Positions 1 through 7,870 of a DNA stretch of 64,000 nt are shown here, piece by piece (within the stretch, counting starts at the first letter, position 1; every line of letters begins with the position of its first letter). Below the pieces are notes generated by a model that was not told where the DNA came from, made no database searches, and saw only the letters and a program-made list of their open reading frames with translations. Source of the DNA: Kumtagia sp964244725 (lineage in GTDB: Bacteria > Pseudomonadota > Alphaproteobacteria > Rhizobiales > Rhizobiaceae); NCBI GenBank assembly GCA_964244725.1, contig CAXTJQ010000002.1, positions 372,001-436,000 of the forward strand, written 5' to 3'. The position numbers were made by a program, and so were the translations under genes.

Positions 1-467
1 TAGATCAGCAGCAGGGCGAACCAGAAATTCGGGATCGCGACGCCGATCTGCGCTGCCCCCATCGACAGGATGTCGGCGGCCGAGCCGCGCCGCTGCGCCG
101 AGAACAGGCCGACCGGCATGGCCACCGCGACCGCGAGCAGCAACGCGATCAGGGCCAGCGGCAGCGAGACCGCCGCGCGTTCGGCGACGAGGTCGATCAC
201 CGGCGCCGAATAAGTATAGGAGCGGCCGAAATCGAGCGTCAGCAGGGCTCCGATCCAGTGCAGGTAGCGAACTACGAGCGGAAGGTCCGTGCCAAGCTGA
301 GACCGCAGCGCATCGAGCGCCTCGGGCGTGGCGTTCATGCCGAGCATCAGCCGCGCCGGATCGCCCGGCAGCACTTCGAGCACGGCGAAGACGACGAGCG
401 AAGCGACGACAAGCGTGGCGAGCGCGACGAGCAGGCGTTTGAGGAGATAGGCGGTCATTTCGGACAT
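1..467 (-). CDS. Peptide-type ABC transporter permease (DppB-like), C-terminus cut by window edge
   Basis: Inner-membrane permease of a dipeptide/oligopeptide-class ABC importer. About 155 residues are visible. They begin MSEMTAYLLKRLLVALATLV, a first membrane helix, followed by the LPGDPA segment and the family's usual ARLMLG stretch; two further hydrophobic segments follow before the window edge. An ATG at 458 (MTAYLLKR) is an alternative start. It lies 81 bases downstream of the binding-protein gene on the same strand, as is usual in these operons. The rest of the operon (second permease, ATPases) must lie left of the window. Substrate cannot be read from this fragment. Confidence 0.85.
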   Translation of the reverse strand, partial: MSEMTAYLLKRLLVALATLVVASLVVFAVLEVLPGDPARLMLGMNATPEALDALRSQLGTDLPLVVRYLHWIGALLTLDFGRSYTYSAPVIDLVAERAAVSLPLALIALLLAVAVAMPVGLFSAQRRGSAADILSMGAAQIGVAIPNFWFALLLI

Positions 468-548
468 CGACGGTCGGCGCGGCGAAATCGAGTGACGGCA
501 GCGTCGAGATCTTGCGACATGGGGCAGCGCGCTAGCCGCACGGAGGCC

Positions 549-2021
549 TCAGTCCAGCCATTTCACCTTCGTTAGATCGTTGGCCTGGATCGGAGCGTTT
601 TCCCACAAGCCTTCCAACTTTGCGTCCCAGATGCCGATCTTGGGAAGTTCGAACAGAAATCCGTTGACCGCATCGTCGGCCAGGATCTGCTGCGCCTGCC
701 GATAGAGTTCGGTGCGCTTGGCCTCGTCCGCCGTCTGGTCAAGTTTCGCGATCATCCTGTCGAAGGCCGGGTTGTCGTAATTGAAGTAATAGTCCTTGCG
801 CGCATAGATATCGATATCGTTGGGCTCGGTGTGCGACACGATCGTCAGGTCGTAGTTCCTGTCGGTGAAAACCTGGCTCAGCCAGTCAGCCCATTCGATC
901 GGGATGATCTCCAGGTTGATGCCGATCTCGCGCAACTGCGAGGCCACGACCTGCCCGCCGTCCCGAGCATAGGTCACCGGCGGCAGCTTAAGCGTGGCGG
1001 AGAAGCCGTTCTCGAAACCGGCCTCGTTGAGCAGCGCCTTCGCCTTGGCTATGTCGTGCGGATAGGTCCCGGTCAGGTCGACATAGGCCTTATTGGCTGG
1101 CGAGAAATGCGAGCCGATCGGCGTGCCGAGACCCGACGAGGCCGCATCGATGATCGCCTTGCGGTCGATGGCGTGAGCGATAGCCTGGCGCACCTTGAGG
1201 TCGTCGAAGGGCGGCTTCTTGTTGTTGATCGCCAGGATCGTTTCGCCCTCGGTCGACCCGATGACGACCTTGAAGCGCGGGTCGGACTGGATCTGCGCCA
1301 ACGCATCGCCGACCTGGACGTTGGGGAATGCTTGCACGTCGCCCGACAGCAGCGCGGGGATGGCGGCGGCGGCGTCCGGCACGATGCGGAACTCGGCCTT
1401 GTCGAGGAAGGCCGGCGACCCCCAGTAGTCAGGGTTCCTGACCAGCGTGATCGACGAACCCTTGGCCCAATTGGCGAACTTGAACGGCCCCGTGCCGACC
1501 GGCTTTTCCTTGTTCGTCGCGGCGCTCTCCGGCGCGACGATCACGGCGTCGCCCCAGCCCATATCGTACAGAAAAGAGCCCTGCGGGGTCTTCAGCGTCA
1601 CCTTGACGGTGGCCGGGTCGACGACGTCGACCGCGTCGATCTCGGCGAACAGGCCCTTCTGGGCGTTGACCGACGCCTCGCCGCGCGCCCTGTCGAGCGA
1701 GAACTTGACATCGTTGGCGTCGAAAGCGGTGCCGTCGTGAAACTTCACGCCCATGTGCAGCTTGAAAACATAGGTCTTGCCGTCCCCGGAGACGGTCCAG
1801 CTTGCTGCAAGGTCGGGCAACACCTCGCCCGACGCGCCGATGCGCGTCAGGCCCTCGAAGACGTTGGCGTAAAGGACCTCGTCGATGGCCGCGGCGGCGT
1901 TGGCGGTCGGGTCGAGGTTCGGCGGCTCCAGCGGTATGCCGAGGACAAGATCGGTGCGCGCGGCGAGCGCCGGACAGGCGGCGATCGACAAAACCGTCGC
2001 GGCAAGCAGGTTTTTCCACAT
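549..2021 (-). CDS. Periplasmic substrate-binding protein of a peptide/nickel-type ABC importer (SBP_bac_5)
   Basis: Captures the ligand in the periplasm and delivers it to the permease encoded just downstream. The product is 490 residues. It opens with a signal peptide (MWKNLLAATVLSIAACPALA) and then has the family pattern: LVLGIPLEPPNLDPT near the mature N-terminus, GTGPFKF in the middle, DLKVRQAIAHAIDR and, towards the C-terminus, ELYRQAQQILADDA. The frame stays open to 2249, but the ATG at 2021 is chosen because it starts the signal peptide and is preceded by a GGAG-type ribosome site. Ligand class (dipeptide, opine, glutathione and others) cannot be decided from sequence. Confidence 0.9.
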   Translation of the reverse strand: MWKNLLAATVLSIAACPALAARTDLVLGIPLEPPNLDPTANAAAAIDEVLYANVFEGLTRIGASGEVLPDLAASWTVSGDGKTYVFKLHMGVKFHDGTAFDANDVKFSLDRARGEASVNAQKGLFAEIDAVDVVDPATVKVTLKTPQGSFLYDMGWGDAVIVAPESAATNKEKPVGTGPFKFANWAKGSSITLVRNPDYWGSPAFLDKAEFRIVPDAAAAIPALLSGDVQAFPNVQVGDALAQIQSDPRFKVVIGSTEGETILAINNKKPPFDDLKVRQAIAHAIDRKAIIDAASSGLGTPIGSHFSPANKAYVDLTGTYPHDIAKAKALLNEAGFENGFSATLKLPPVTYARDGGQVVASQLREIGINLEIIPIEWADWLSQVFTDRNYDLTIVSHTEPNDIDIYARKDYYFNYDNPAFDRMIAKLDQTADEAKRTELYRQAQQILADDAVNGFLFELPKIGIWDAKLEGLWENAPIQANDLTKVKWLD

Positions 2022-2625
2022 CGGCCACGATCTCCGGGAGGCGCCGGGGGCGTTAAAGCCGCAATTGCGCCGCGAGTAAATCGGTTTATGGCTGTTTGAA
2101 CTTTCACGCGCGACGGCTACGTTTGCGGCATCGGGTTCACAACGAGAGCATTTCGAGTCGACGGCGCTGCAGAGCGAGGCCTTCGAAACATTTCCGGCGA
2201 TCGATATTCCCGAAGACAAGGCCTTCAAGGCGGCGACCGCATCGGGCAAGCCGGATGACGACGTGGTCGCGTTGCGGGCTGACGTAGTTCTTTTAAAGTG
2301 AATGCTGGGATTCGTCCTTGCGTTTCAGGCCGGCATAGTCATCAAGCTCTTCATGTGAGCCCGCCGCCCCTGCTGTTTGAGCAACAAGCGCGCTCGGCAA
2401 GATTCAAACCCTGTTCTCTGATCGATTGCCGTCAAGTTCCGTCTGTCGGACAGCGTTGCCAGCGCCGCTGTCGGCGACCCATCGGGGACATATCGCCAAT
2501 TTGCAACACGTAAACAAATTCGGTCGGATTCCCAGAGTGGGATGAAGCGTTTCGTGAAATTTCGTGTGTTAGATTTCGGGTGTGCAGTAACGCGTGCGTT
2601 TCGAGTGCCGAGGGGGCTGAATTCG
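2022..2625. other. Intergenic region of about 600 bases with no supported gene
   Basis: This separates the ABC transporter genes from the L,D-transpeptidase. It should carry the promoter of each. One plus-strand frame between two stops (2080-2301, 73 codons, no ATG) has an acidic, plausibly coding composition ending ALRADVVLLK and may be a gene remnant. The other short frames look random. No tRNA or clear terminator was found. Confidence 0.6.
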
Positions 2626-3054
2626 ATGTCTAAATCCGTTTTGCTGGCGGCGGCGCTTCTGCTGTCCGTCTTCGGGACCGTTGGCGAGAGCGCGGCTGCG
2701 AGCCTGGTCGCCAGCGTCGATCTGTCGAGCCAGACCATGACCGTGAGCCGCTACGGCGTGGTCATCCACGTCTGGAAGGTTTCCACCGCGCGCAAGGGCT
2801 ATGTGACGCCGCGCGGCAGTTGGCGTCCGACCCGCATGCACAAGATGTGGTTCTCCAGGAAATACGACGACGCGCCGATGCCTTATTCGGTATTCTACCA
2901 CGGCGGCTACGCGATCCACGGCACGGGCGCGGTCAGCCGCCTCGGCACGCCGGCGTCGCATGGCTGCGTGCGCCTGCTCACGGCCAACGCGGCGGAGTTC
3001 TACTCGCTCGTCCGCGAGATCGGGCCGGGCAATACGCGCATCGTCGTCAACTGA
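2626..3054 (+). CDS. Small L,D-transpeptidase (YkuD fold)
   Basis: Periplasmic enzyme expected to make 3-3 cross-links in peptidoglycan or to anchor proteins to it. The 142-residue product has a signal peptide (MSKSVLLAAALLLSVFGTVG, cleavage near AAA) and a minimal YkuD domain. The catalytic signature is present: YAIHGT (His98), then SHGCVRL with His112 and the nucleophile Cys114. The frame is open from 2542, but the ATG at 2626 is chosen because it starts the signal peptide and follows a GAGGGGG ribosome site. A stem-loop with a T run follows the stop. There is no LysM or other wall-binding domain. Confidence 0.88.
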   Translation: MSKSVLLAAALLLSVFGTVGESAAASLVASVDLSSQTMTVSRYGVVIHVWKVSTARKGYVTPRGSWRPTRMHKMWFSRKYDDAPMPYSVFYHGGYAIHGTGAVSRLGTPASHGCVRLLTANAAEFYSLVREIGPGNTRIVVN

Positions 3055-3062
3055 GGGGCATC

Positions 3063-3088
3063 GCGCCCGGACCGGCGCCGTTTTTGTT
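3063..3088 (+). terminator. Rho-independent terminator after the L,D-transpeptidase
   Basis: A GCGCC arm (3063-3067), six-base loop and GGCGC arm (3074-3078) are followed by CG and TTTTTGTTTG. It starts 9 bases after the stop codon, in the convergent gap with the oxidoreductase gene. Confidence 0.6.
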
Positions 3089-3102
3089 TGCCGCAGCAGT
3101 CG

Positions 3103-4458
3103 TCATGGTGGCGGCGCCAAAACATGTACGGCGAGGCGCGACGCCTGCCGCCTGATGTCGGGGACGGCGACGATTTCCCAGAACGTGCCTGTCGTGGACG
3201 GCCCGATCGCGAAGATGCGCCCCGACGCCACGCCATGCGCATCGATCACGGCGCAATCCTGCGTGACATCGACCCCAAGCTTCAACGGATCGGCGCGGAT
3301 CGCGCCACGCTCGAACAGGCTGCGTAGCAGCGGATTGCGCGTCGCGCCGACATCGGTGTTCTGGCCCCGGCATTCGATGACGAAGTCAGGGCGCGACACG
3401 CTCTCGCCGCCGCCGCCGCGGGGCGCAAAGCGTAGGGTCGCGCCGTCGTCGGCGTAGGACAGTTCTCGGATTCGCCCGCGCAGAATCGCGAGCTGGCCCG
3501 ACTCGATCGCGGCATCGATCCGGGTCCGAATCTGCGGCGCCATGCGGTGGCGGTGGATGTCCCACCATGGCCGCGCGTGGCGCAGGAATCGGCGCTTGTC
3601 GGCATGGGAGAGACGCCGCCACACTTCCTGGCTATGCGGCCGCAGGCCGTCGATGACGCAGCGCCAGTCCATGCCCTGCTCGCGCTTTTTCTGGCGGACG
3701 CGATCACGCAGCCAGCGGCCGAGCCTGGACAGGCTGACGCCGAACGGAATTTCGTCCGGTTCGAGCGGGCAGGCCTCCGTTCCCGCCTGCGGCTGCGGCA
3801 GCAGCCCGCGCCGCGACAGCGCGACCAGCGGCCCCGCGTGTCCGGCGTCGAGCAGCGATATGACGCTGTCGACCATCGACAGGCCCGTGCCGATGATCGC
3901 CACCGATGCCGCCGCTGGGATATCGTAGCCGGCCCGCGCGGCCCAGCACTCGAAGCGCCGCTCGGCCGGCGGCAGGCCCGGGCCTTCGTTGCCGGTCGCC
4001 AGGACCACGGCTTCACCCTCAACCGTGGCGCCGTCGCGGCTCGAAACGGCGACGCCACGATCGGTCTCGACGATATCGACGGCCGCTTGGCGCACCACCC
4101 TGAGCCGGCCGGCGTCCGCGAGGTAGGGTGCTAGAAGACCGGTCAGATAGTCGCGATAGAGACGGCGCGGGGCGAAGGATTTCGGCGACCAGCCTTCCTT
4201 AGGCATCCATCGCGGCTGTTCGGCCAGCCAAAGGGAAAAATGGTCGGGCTGGTCGGGAAACGCGCTCATCCCGAGCGCCGGAACGTTGAGGAGGTGGCCA
4301 GGGTGCTCCGTGCCGTAGGCGACGCCTGCGCCGAGTGCGGCGCGTTGCTCGAACAGAACGACGCGGCTCGTTCTCGATTGCCTGAGAATTTGAACGGCCG
4401 CCAGGACGCCGCTGGCGCCGCCGCCGACGACCAGAATCGTTTTCCCCTTCGAATCCAG
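3103..4458 (-). CDS. FAD/NAD(P)-binding oxidoreductase with an unusual start
   Basis: Flavoprotein of the FAD/NAD(P)-binding group (NAD_binding_9 type); substrate unknown. The reading frame shows a nucleotide-binding Rossmann start, TILVVGGGASGVLAAVQILR, then GAGVAYGTEHPGHLLNVPA, ATGNEGPG, and a second dinucleotide motif VAIIGTGLSMVDSVISLL near the middle. It ends IGPSTTGTFWEIVAVPDIRRQA. The first ATG (4269) would delete the whole FAD-binding segment, so the gene must start upstream. The frame is closed by a TAA at 4489-4491 and has no ATG or GTG before the Rossmann motif. The best candidate is CTG at 4458, seven bases after GGAG. It lies 114 bases downstream of lpxXL on the same strand and could be co-transcribed. 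Confidence 0.75.
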   Translation of the reverse strand: MDSKGKTILVVGGGASGVLAAVQILRQSRTSRVVLFEQRAALGAGVAYGTEHPGHLLNVPALGMSAFPDQPDHFSLWLAEQPRWMPKEGWSPKSFAPRRLYRDYLTGLLAPYLADAGRLRVVRQAAVDIVETDRGVAVSSRDGATVEGEAVVLATGNEGPGLPPAERRFECWAARAGYDIPAAASVAIIGTGLSMVDSVISLLDAGHAGPLVALSRRGLLPQPQAGTEACPLEPDEIPFGVSLSRLGRWLRDRVRQKKREQGMDWRCVIDGLRPHSQEVWRRLSHADKRRFLRHARPWWDIHRHRMAPQIRTRIDAAIESGQLAILRGRIRELSYADDGATLRFAPRGGGGESVSRPDFVIECRGQNTDVGATRNPLLRSLFERGAIRADPLKLGVDVTQDCAVIDAHGVASGRIFAIGPSTTGTFWEIVAVPDIRRQASRLAVHVLAPPP

Positions 4459-4572
4459 AACGTCTCTCCGGCCGCTGACAGACCGCCTTTACGCCACGGA
4501 TCGGGATTGCGGTGAAGGAGAATCGTCATTCTTCGCGGCGAAAGCGTCGGGGCCTCGCAGGCGGCCGAACTG

Positions 4573-5544
4573 TCACCCGCCGGGCGGCTTGGCCACGGCG
4601 CGCCTGGCGCTGTTGGGGCGGCCGATCTTCCAGCGCTTGTGGAACCACATCCACTGGCCGGGGTCCTCGCGGACCCAGCGTTCGACGACATCGTTCAGAA
4701 GCTGCGCCGACGGGCCGAGGGCGACCCGGCCGTTCGCGGCGCGCGGCAATTCCAGCTTGTCCTCGACGATGAGCCTGAAACGGTTGCCGGGCAGGCGGAT
4801 GCAGCGCGCCGGATACACGTCGCATTCGAACTGCCGCGCCAGCTTGGGCAGGAGAGGGCTCGTCTCGCATTCGCGTCCGAAGAAGGTGGTTCGCAGGCCG
4901 TTGACGAATTTCTGGTCGACGAGCACCCCGATCGTGCCGCGCGCTTCGAGGATGCGCGCGAGCGCGAACGAGACGCCATTCCTCGATGCGAGCAGATTGC
5001 CCATGGTCGATTTGCGCCGCGCGTGGATGAAGTCGGCGATGTAGGGGTTGTTCGGCGGCCGGAAGAGTGCCGTGACGTTCATGCCAAAAGTGGCGCCGGC
5101 GATCGGCAGCAATTCGAAATTGCCGAGATGGCCGGTGAACAGGATATGCGGCCGGTCCTGGCCGGCGATCGCAATGAAGTGGTCGATGCCCTCGACCTCG
5201 ATGCGGCCCGATGTCGATGCGCCCGGCTCGAAATCGAACAGCAGGTCGAGGAACACGTATTCGGCCGCGAGCCGCGCCATGTTCGCCCACATGTCCGAAG
5301 CGATCGCTTCGATCTCGGCGGCCGTCTTTTCCGGATAGGCCTCGCGCAAATTGTCGACCGCTACGCGGTGGCGCCCGACCTTCGGGCCAACCCACCGCGC
5401 GATCCGGTCCGCCAGATCGATGGCGCGGTCCGGCGGGAACAGGCGCAGGAGACGCATGACGGCCAACATCGCCTGCGCGCTCAGCCAGTAGTTCGCCTTC
5501 TGTACAAAACGCGAGATTCGGAAAAGGAACGGCCTTAGCTTCAT
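4573..5544 (-). CDS. lpxXL: LpxXL: very-long-chain acyltransferase of lipid A (LpxL/HtrB family)
   Basis: Inner-membrane acyltransferase of the LpxL/HtrB family. In rhizobia and Brucella the homologue at this cluster position transfers a 27-hydroxyoctacosanoyl-type chain from AcpXL to lipid A. The 323-residue product has the family's N-terminal hydrophobic segment, GRHRVAVDNLREAYPEK, and the HX4D/E catalytic motif as GHLGNFE (His139, Glu144), then NGLRTTFFGRECETSP and PARCIRLPGNRF. The frame is open far upstream, but the ATG at 5544 overlaps the TGA of the preceding gene by ATGA, so the two are translationally coupled. It is the last gene of the acpXL cluster. Confidence 0.88.
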   Translation of the reverse strand: MKLRPFLFRISRFVQKANYWLSAQAMLAVMRLLRLFPPDRAIDLADRIARWVGPKVGRHRVAVDNLREAYPEKTAAEIEAIASDMWANMARLAAEYVFLDLLFDFEPGASTSGRIEVEGIDHFIAIAGQDRPHILFTGHLGNFELLPIAGATFGMNVTALFRPPNNPYIADFIHARRKSTMGNLLASRNGVSFALARILEARGTIGVLVDQKFVNGLRTTFFGRECETSPLLPKLARQFECDVYPARCIRLPGNRFRLIVEDKLELPRAANGRVALGPSAQLLNDVVERWVREDPGQWMWFHKRWKIGRPNSARRAVAKPPGG

Positions 5545-6572
5545 CCGACGCGCAGGATGATCTTGCCGAAGACGTCGCGGCCCTCCATGCGGGTCAGGGC
5601 CTCGCCGATCGTCGTGAAATCGACCTTGGTGTCGATCACCGGCGAGACCAGCCCGGCGGCCATTTTCTGCATGGCGTCGGCAATGTTCTCCATGCGGCAG
5701 CCGAACGAGCCGAAGATCCGCAGCTGCTGCTGGAAAAGCTGCATCAGGTTCATCTGGGTCGATACGCCCGACGTCGAACCGCAGGTCACGATGCGGCCGC
5801 CGCGCTTGACGCAGAGCATCGAGCCGGCCCAGGTGTCGGCGCCGACATGCTCGAATACGACGTCGACGCCCTTCTTCTTCGTCAATTTGCGCGTCACGCC
5901 CTCGAAGCGGTCGCTGCGGTAATTGATGACGTGGTCGGCGCCGAGCGCTTTGGCCTTTTCGATCTTTTCGTCGGAGCCGACGGTGGTGATAACGGTGCAT
6001 CCCATCTTCTTGGCGAGCTGGATCGCGGCCGATCCGATGCCCGACCCGCCGGCATGGATCAGGATCGTCTCGCCAGGCTGAAGCCTGGCATTGTCGAACA
6101 GCATGTGCTCGACCGTGCCGAATGTCACCGGCGCGACTGCGGCGGCGATCGCGTCGACGCCGGGAGGCGCGGGCACGAGCAGGCGTGCGGGCAGGTTGAT
6201 CTTCTCCTGCGCGAAGCCGTCGAGATGAAAGCCGTGCACCCCGCCGACGTTCTCGCACAGATTGTCGCGGCCTTCCCGGCACGGCCTGCACAAGCCGCAG
6301 GTGCGCGCGCCGTAGATCGCCACGAGCTGTCCGGGCGCCAGTCCCGCGACCCCGGGACCGATCGACTCCACTTCGCCCGAGGCCTCGGCCCCAATCGTCA
6401 GCGGCAGCTTGCGCTTTGCGAAGGCCATGCCGCGCCAGCCCCAGACATCGATGTGGTTGAGCGCGACCGCCTTGATGCGGAGGGTGACCTCGCCAGTACC
6501 CGGCACCGGCGGCGGCGCGATGTCGACGGATTCGAGTTTCCGGTCCTCGACCAGCTGCAATGCGCGCATCAT
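5541..6572 (-). CDS. adh2XL: Zinc-type alcohol dehydrogenase-like oxidoreductase of the acpXL cluster (Adh2XL)
   Basis: Medium-chain dehydrogenase/reductase of 343 residues. It has the Zn-type domain features ALNHIDVWGWRG and AEASGEVESIGPGV. A four-cysteine lobe follows (CGLCRPCREGRDNLC), which marks the zinc-containing branch rather than quinone reductases. The cofactor motif is IHAGGSGIGSAAIQLAKKMG. In rhizobial clusters the gene between fabF1XL and lpxXL encodes such a protein and is needed for the very-long-chain acyl group; its exact reaction is not settled. The start is one of two adjacent ATGs (6572 or 6569). It lies 26 bases after fabF1XL and overlaps lpxXL by ATGA. Confidence 0.85.
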   Translation of the reverse strand: MMRALQLVEDRKLESVDIAPPPVPGTGEVTLRIKAVALNHIDVWGWRGMAFAKRKLPLTIGAEASGEVESIGPGVAGLAPGQLVAIYGARTCGLCRPCREGRDNLCENVGGVHGFHLDGFAQEKINLPARLLVPAPPGVDAIAAAVAPVTFGTVEHMLFDNARLQPGETILIHAGGSGIGSAAIQLAKKMGCTVITTVGSDEKIEKAKALGADHVINYRSDRFEGVTRKLTKKKGVDVVFEHVGADTWAGSMLCVKRGGRIVTCGSTSGVSTQMNLMQLFQQQLRIFGSFGCRMENIADAMQKMAAGLVSPVIDTKVDFTTIGEALTRMEGRDVFGKIILRVG

Positions 6573-6598
6573 GAACCTGAATGTGTAAGGACGGTCGC

Positions 6599-7870
6599 TT
6601 AGACCGGTTCCCGCGCCATGACAAGGCAGGCGTTCTGGCCGCCGAACCCGAAGGAGTTCGACAGCACCGCCGATACGTCTGCACCGCGCTTGACGTTCGG
6701 AACCACGTCGAGGTCGATCGCGGGGTCGGGCTGGTCGTAATTGATGGTCGGCGGGATGACGCCCGAGCGCATGGTGAGCAGCGAGAAGACCGCTTCGACC
6801 GCGCCGGCCGCCGACAGCGTATGACCGATCATCGACTTGTTCGACGACACCGGAATTCTGCGCATGCGCTCGCCGAACACGGTCTTAAGCGACAGGTGCT
6901 CCATCTTGTCGTTCTCGGGCGTCGAGGTGCCGTGGGCGTTGACATAGCCGATGCCGGTTTCGCCCAGCCCGGAGTCGGCCAGCGCCGCGCGTACTGCAGC
7001 GATCGCCGGCGAGCCGTCCGGCTTGGAGCGCGTGCGATGGAAATCGTCGGCCTTCTCGCCGCAGCCGGCAAGGATGCCGATGATTTCGGCGCCGCGCGCC
7101 GTTGCGCTCTCCAGCGACTCGAGGACGAGCGCCGCGCCGCCCTCGGCGAGCACGAAACCGTCGCGGTCGCGCGAGAACGGCTTGGAGGCCTTTTCAGGAA
7201 CGTCGTTGTGGGTCGACAGCGCCGAAAGCAGCGAGAAGCGGATCAGCGCCTCGGCGGTCGCGGAGCCATCGGCGCCGATCGACAGGGCTCGATCGCATTC
7301 GCCGCGCCGGATCGCCTCGACCCCGAGTTGGATCGCGGTGGCGCCGGAGGCGCAAGCCGTCGAAAGCGTGATCGGAAGGCCTTGCACGCCGAAGCGGTCG
7401 GCAAGGCGATCGGCCACGGCGCCGAACATTACCGAATCGAAGATCGCCGTGCCGCGTTGCGAATGGGCGACCCGCAGCAGCCGCGCGTAGCCGTCCTTCT
7501 CGTCTGATTGGCGGTAGAGCGCGAAGCGCGACTGCCAGTCGAGTTCGACCGGGGGCGAGGCGAGAAACAGCGGACCGGCGAAGTCCCGGTCGGACAGTCC
7601 GGCCTGCGCAAGAGCCTCGGCGGCAGCCGTCTCCGCGAGTTCGTAGGTCAGCGCGCTGGCCCCCTTGTCGCTGGACGGCAGGAAATCGATCGTCCCGGAA
7701 ATCCGCGTCTTGAGATGATCGGTCGGGAAGCGCGTGATCGGATGGATGCCCGAGCGGCCCGCGGTCAGCGCCGCCCAGTTGTCGTCCTTGCCGACGCCGA
7801 GCGAGGTGACGACGCCAGTCCCCGTCACGGCAACGACCGGCCTACCGAGATGATCCGTGAACTTCCTCAT
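6599..7870 (-). CDS. fabF1XL: Beta-ketoacyl-ACP synthase, catalytically complete partner (FabF1XL)
   Basis: Condensing enzyme predicted to elongate acyl-AcpXL towards the very long lipid A chain. The 423-residue protein carries the full KAS II set: nucleophile Cys173 in LSTACASGATAIQLG, His313 in VNAHGTSTPENDKME, and Lys345 and His350 in SNKSMIGHTLSAAGA. The N-terminus has VAVTGTGVVTSLGVG. Its start overlaps the end of the upstream ketosynthase gene by 4 bases (7867-7870), suggesting coupled synthesis and possibly a heterodimer with that cysteine-free partner. Confidence 0.9.
   Translation of the reverse strand: MRKFTDHLGRPVVAVTGTGVVTSLGVGKDDNWAALTAGRSGIHPITRFPTDHLKTRISGTIDFLPSSDKGASALTYELAETAAAEALAQAGLSDRDFAGPLFLASPPVELDWQSRFALYRQSDEKDGYARLLRVAHSQRGTAIFDSVMFGAVADRLADRFGVQGLPITLSTACASGATAIQLGVEAIRRGECDRALSIGADGSATAEALIRFSLLSALSTHNDVPEKASKPFSRDRDGFVLAEGGAALVLESLESATARGAEIIGILAGCGEKADDFHRTRSKPDGSPAIAAVRAALADSGLGETGIGYVNAHGTSTPENDKMEHLSLKTVFGERMRRIPVSSNKSMIGHTLSAAGAVEAVFSLLTMRSGVIPPTINYDQPDPAIDLDVVPNVKRGADVSAVLSNSFGFGGQNACLVMAREPV

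Noticed and set aside
2302..2625. Short frames and a possible tRNA in the gap before the L,D-transpeptidase
   Set aside because: No cloverleaf or CCA end could be drawn, and the short frames have no signal or family pattern.
5545..6684. Extension of the lpxXL frame upstream to a 703-residue protein
   Set aside because: It overlaps adh2XL in another frame and has no domain; the ATG at 5544 coupled to the TGA of adh2XL is the real start.
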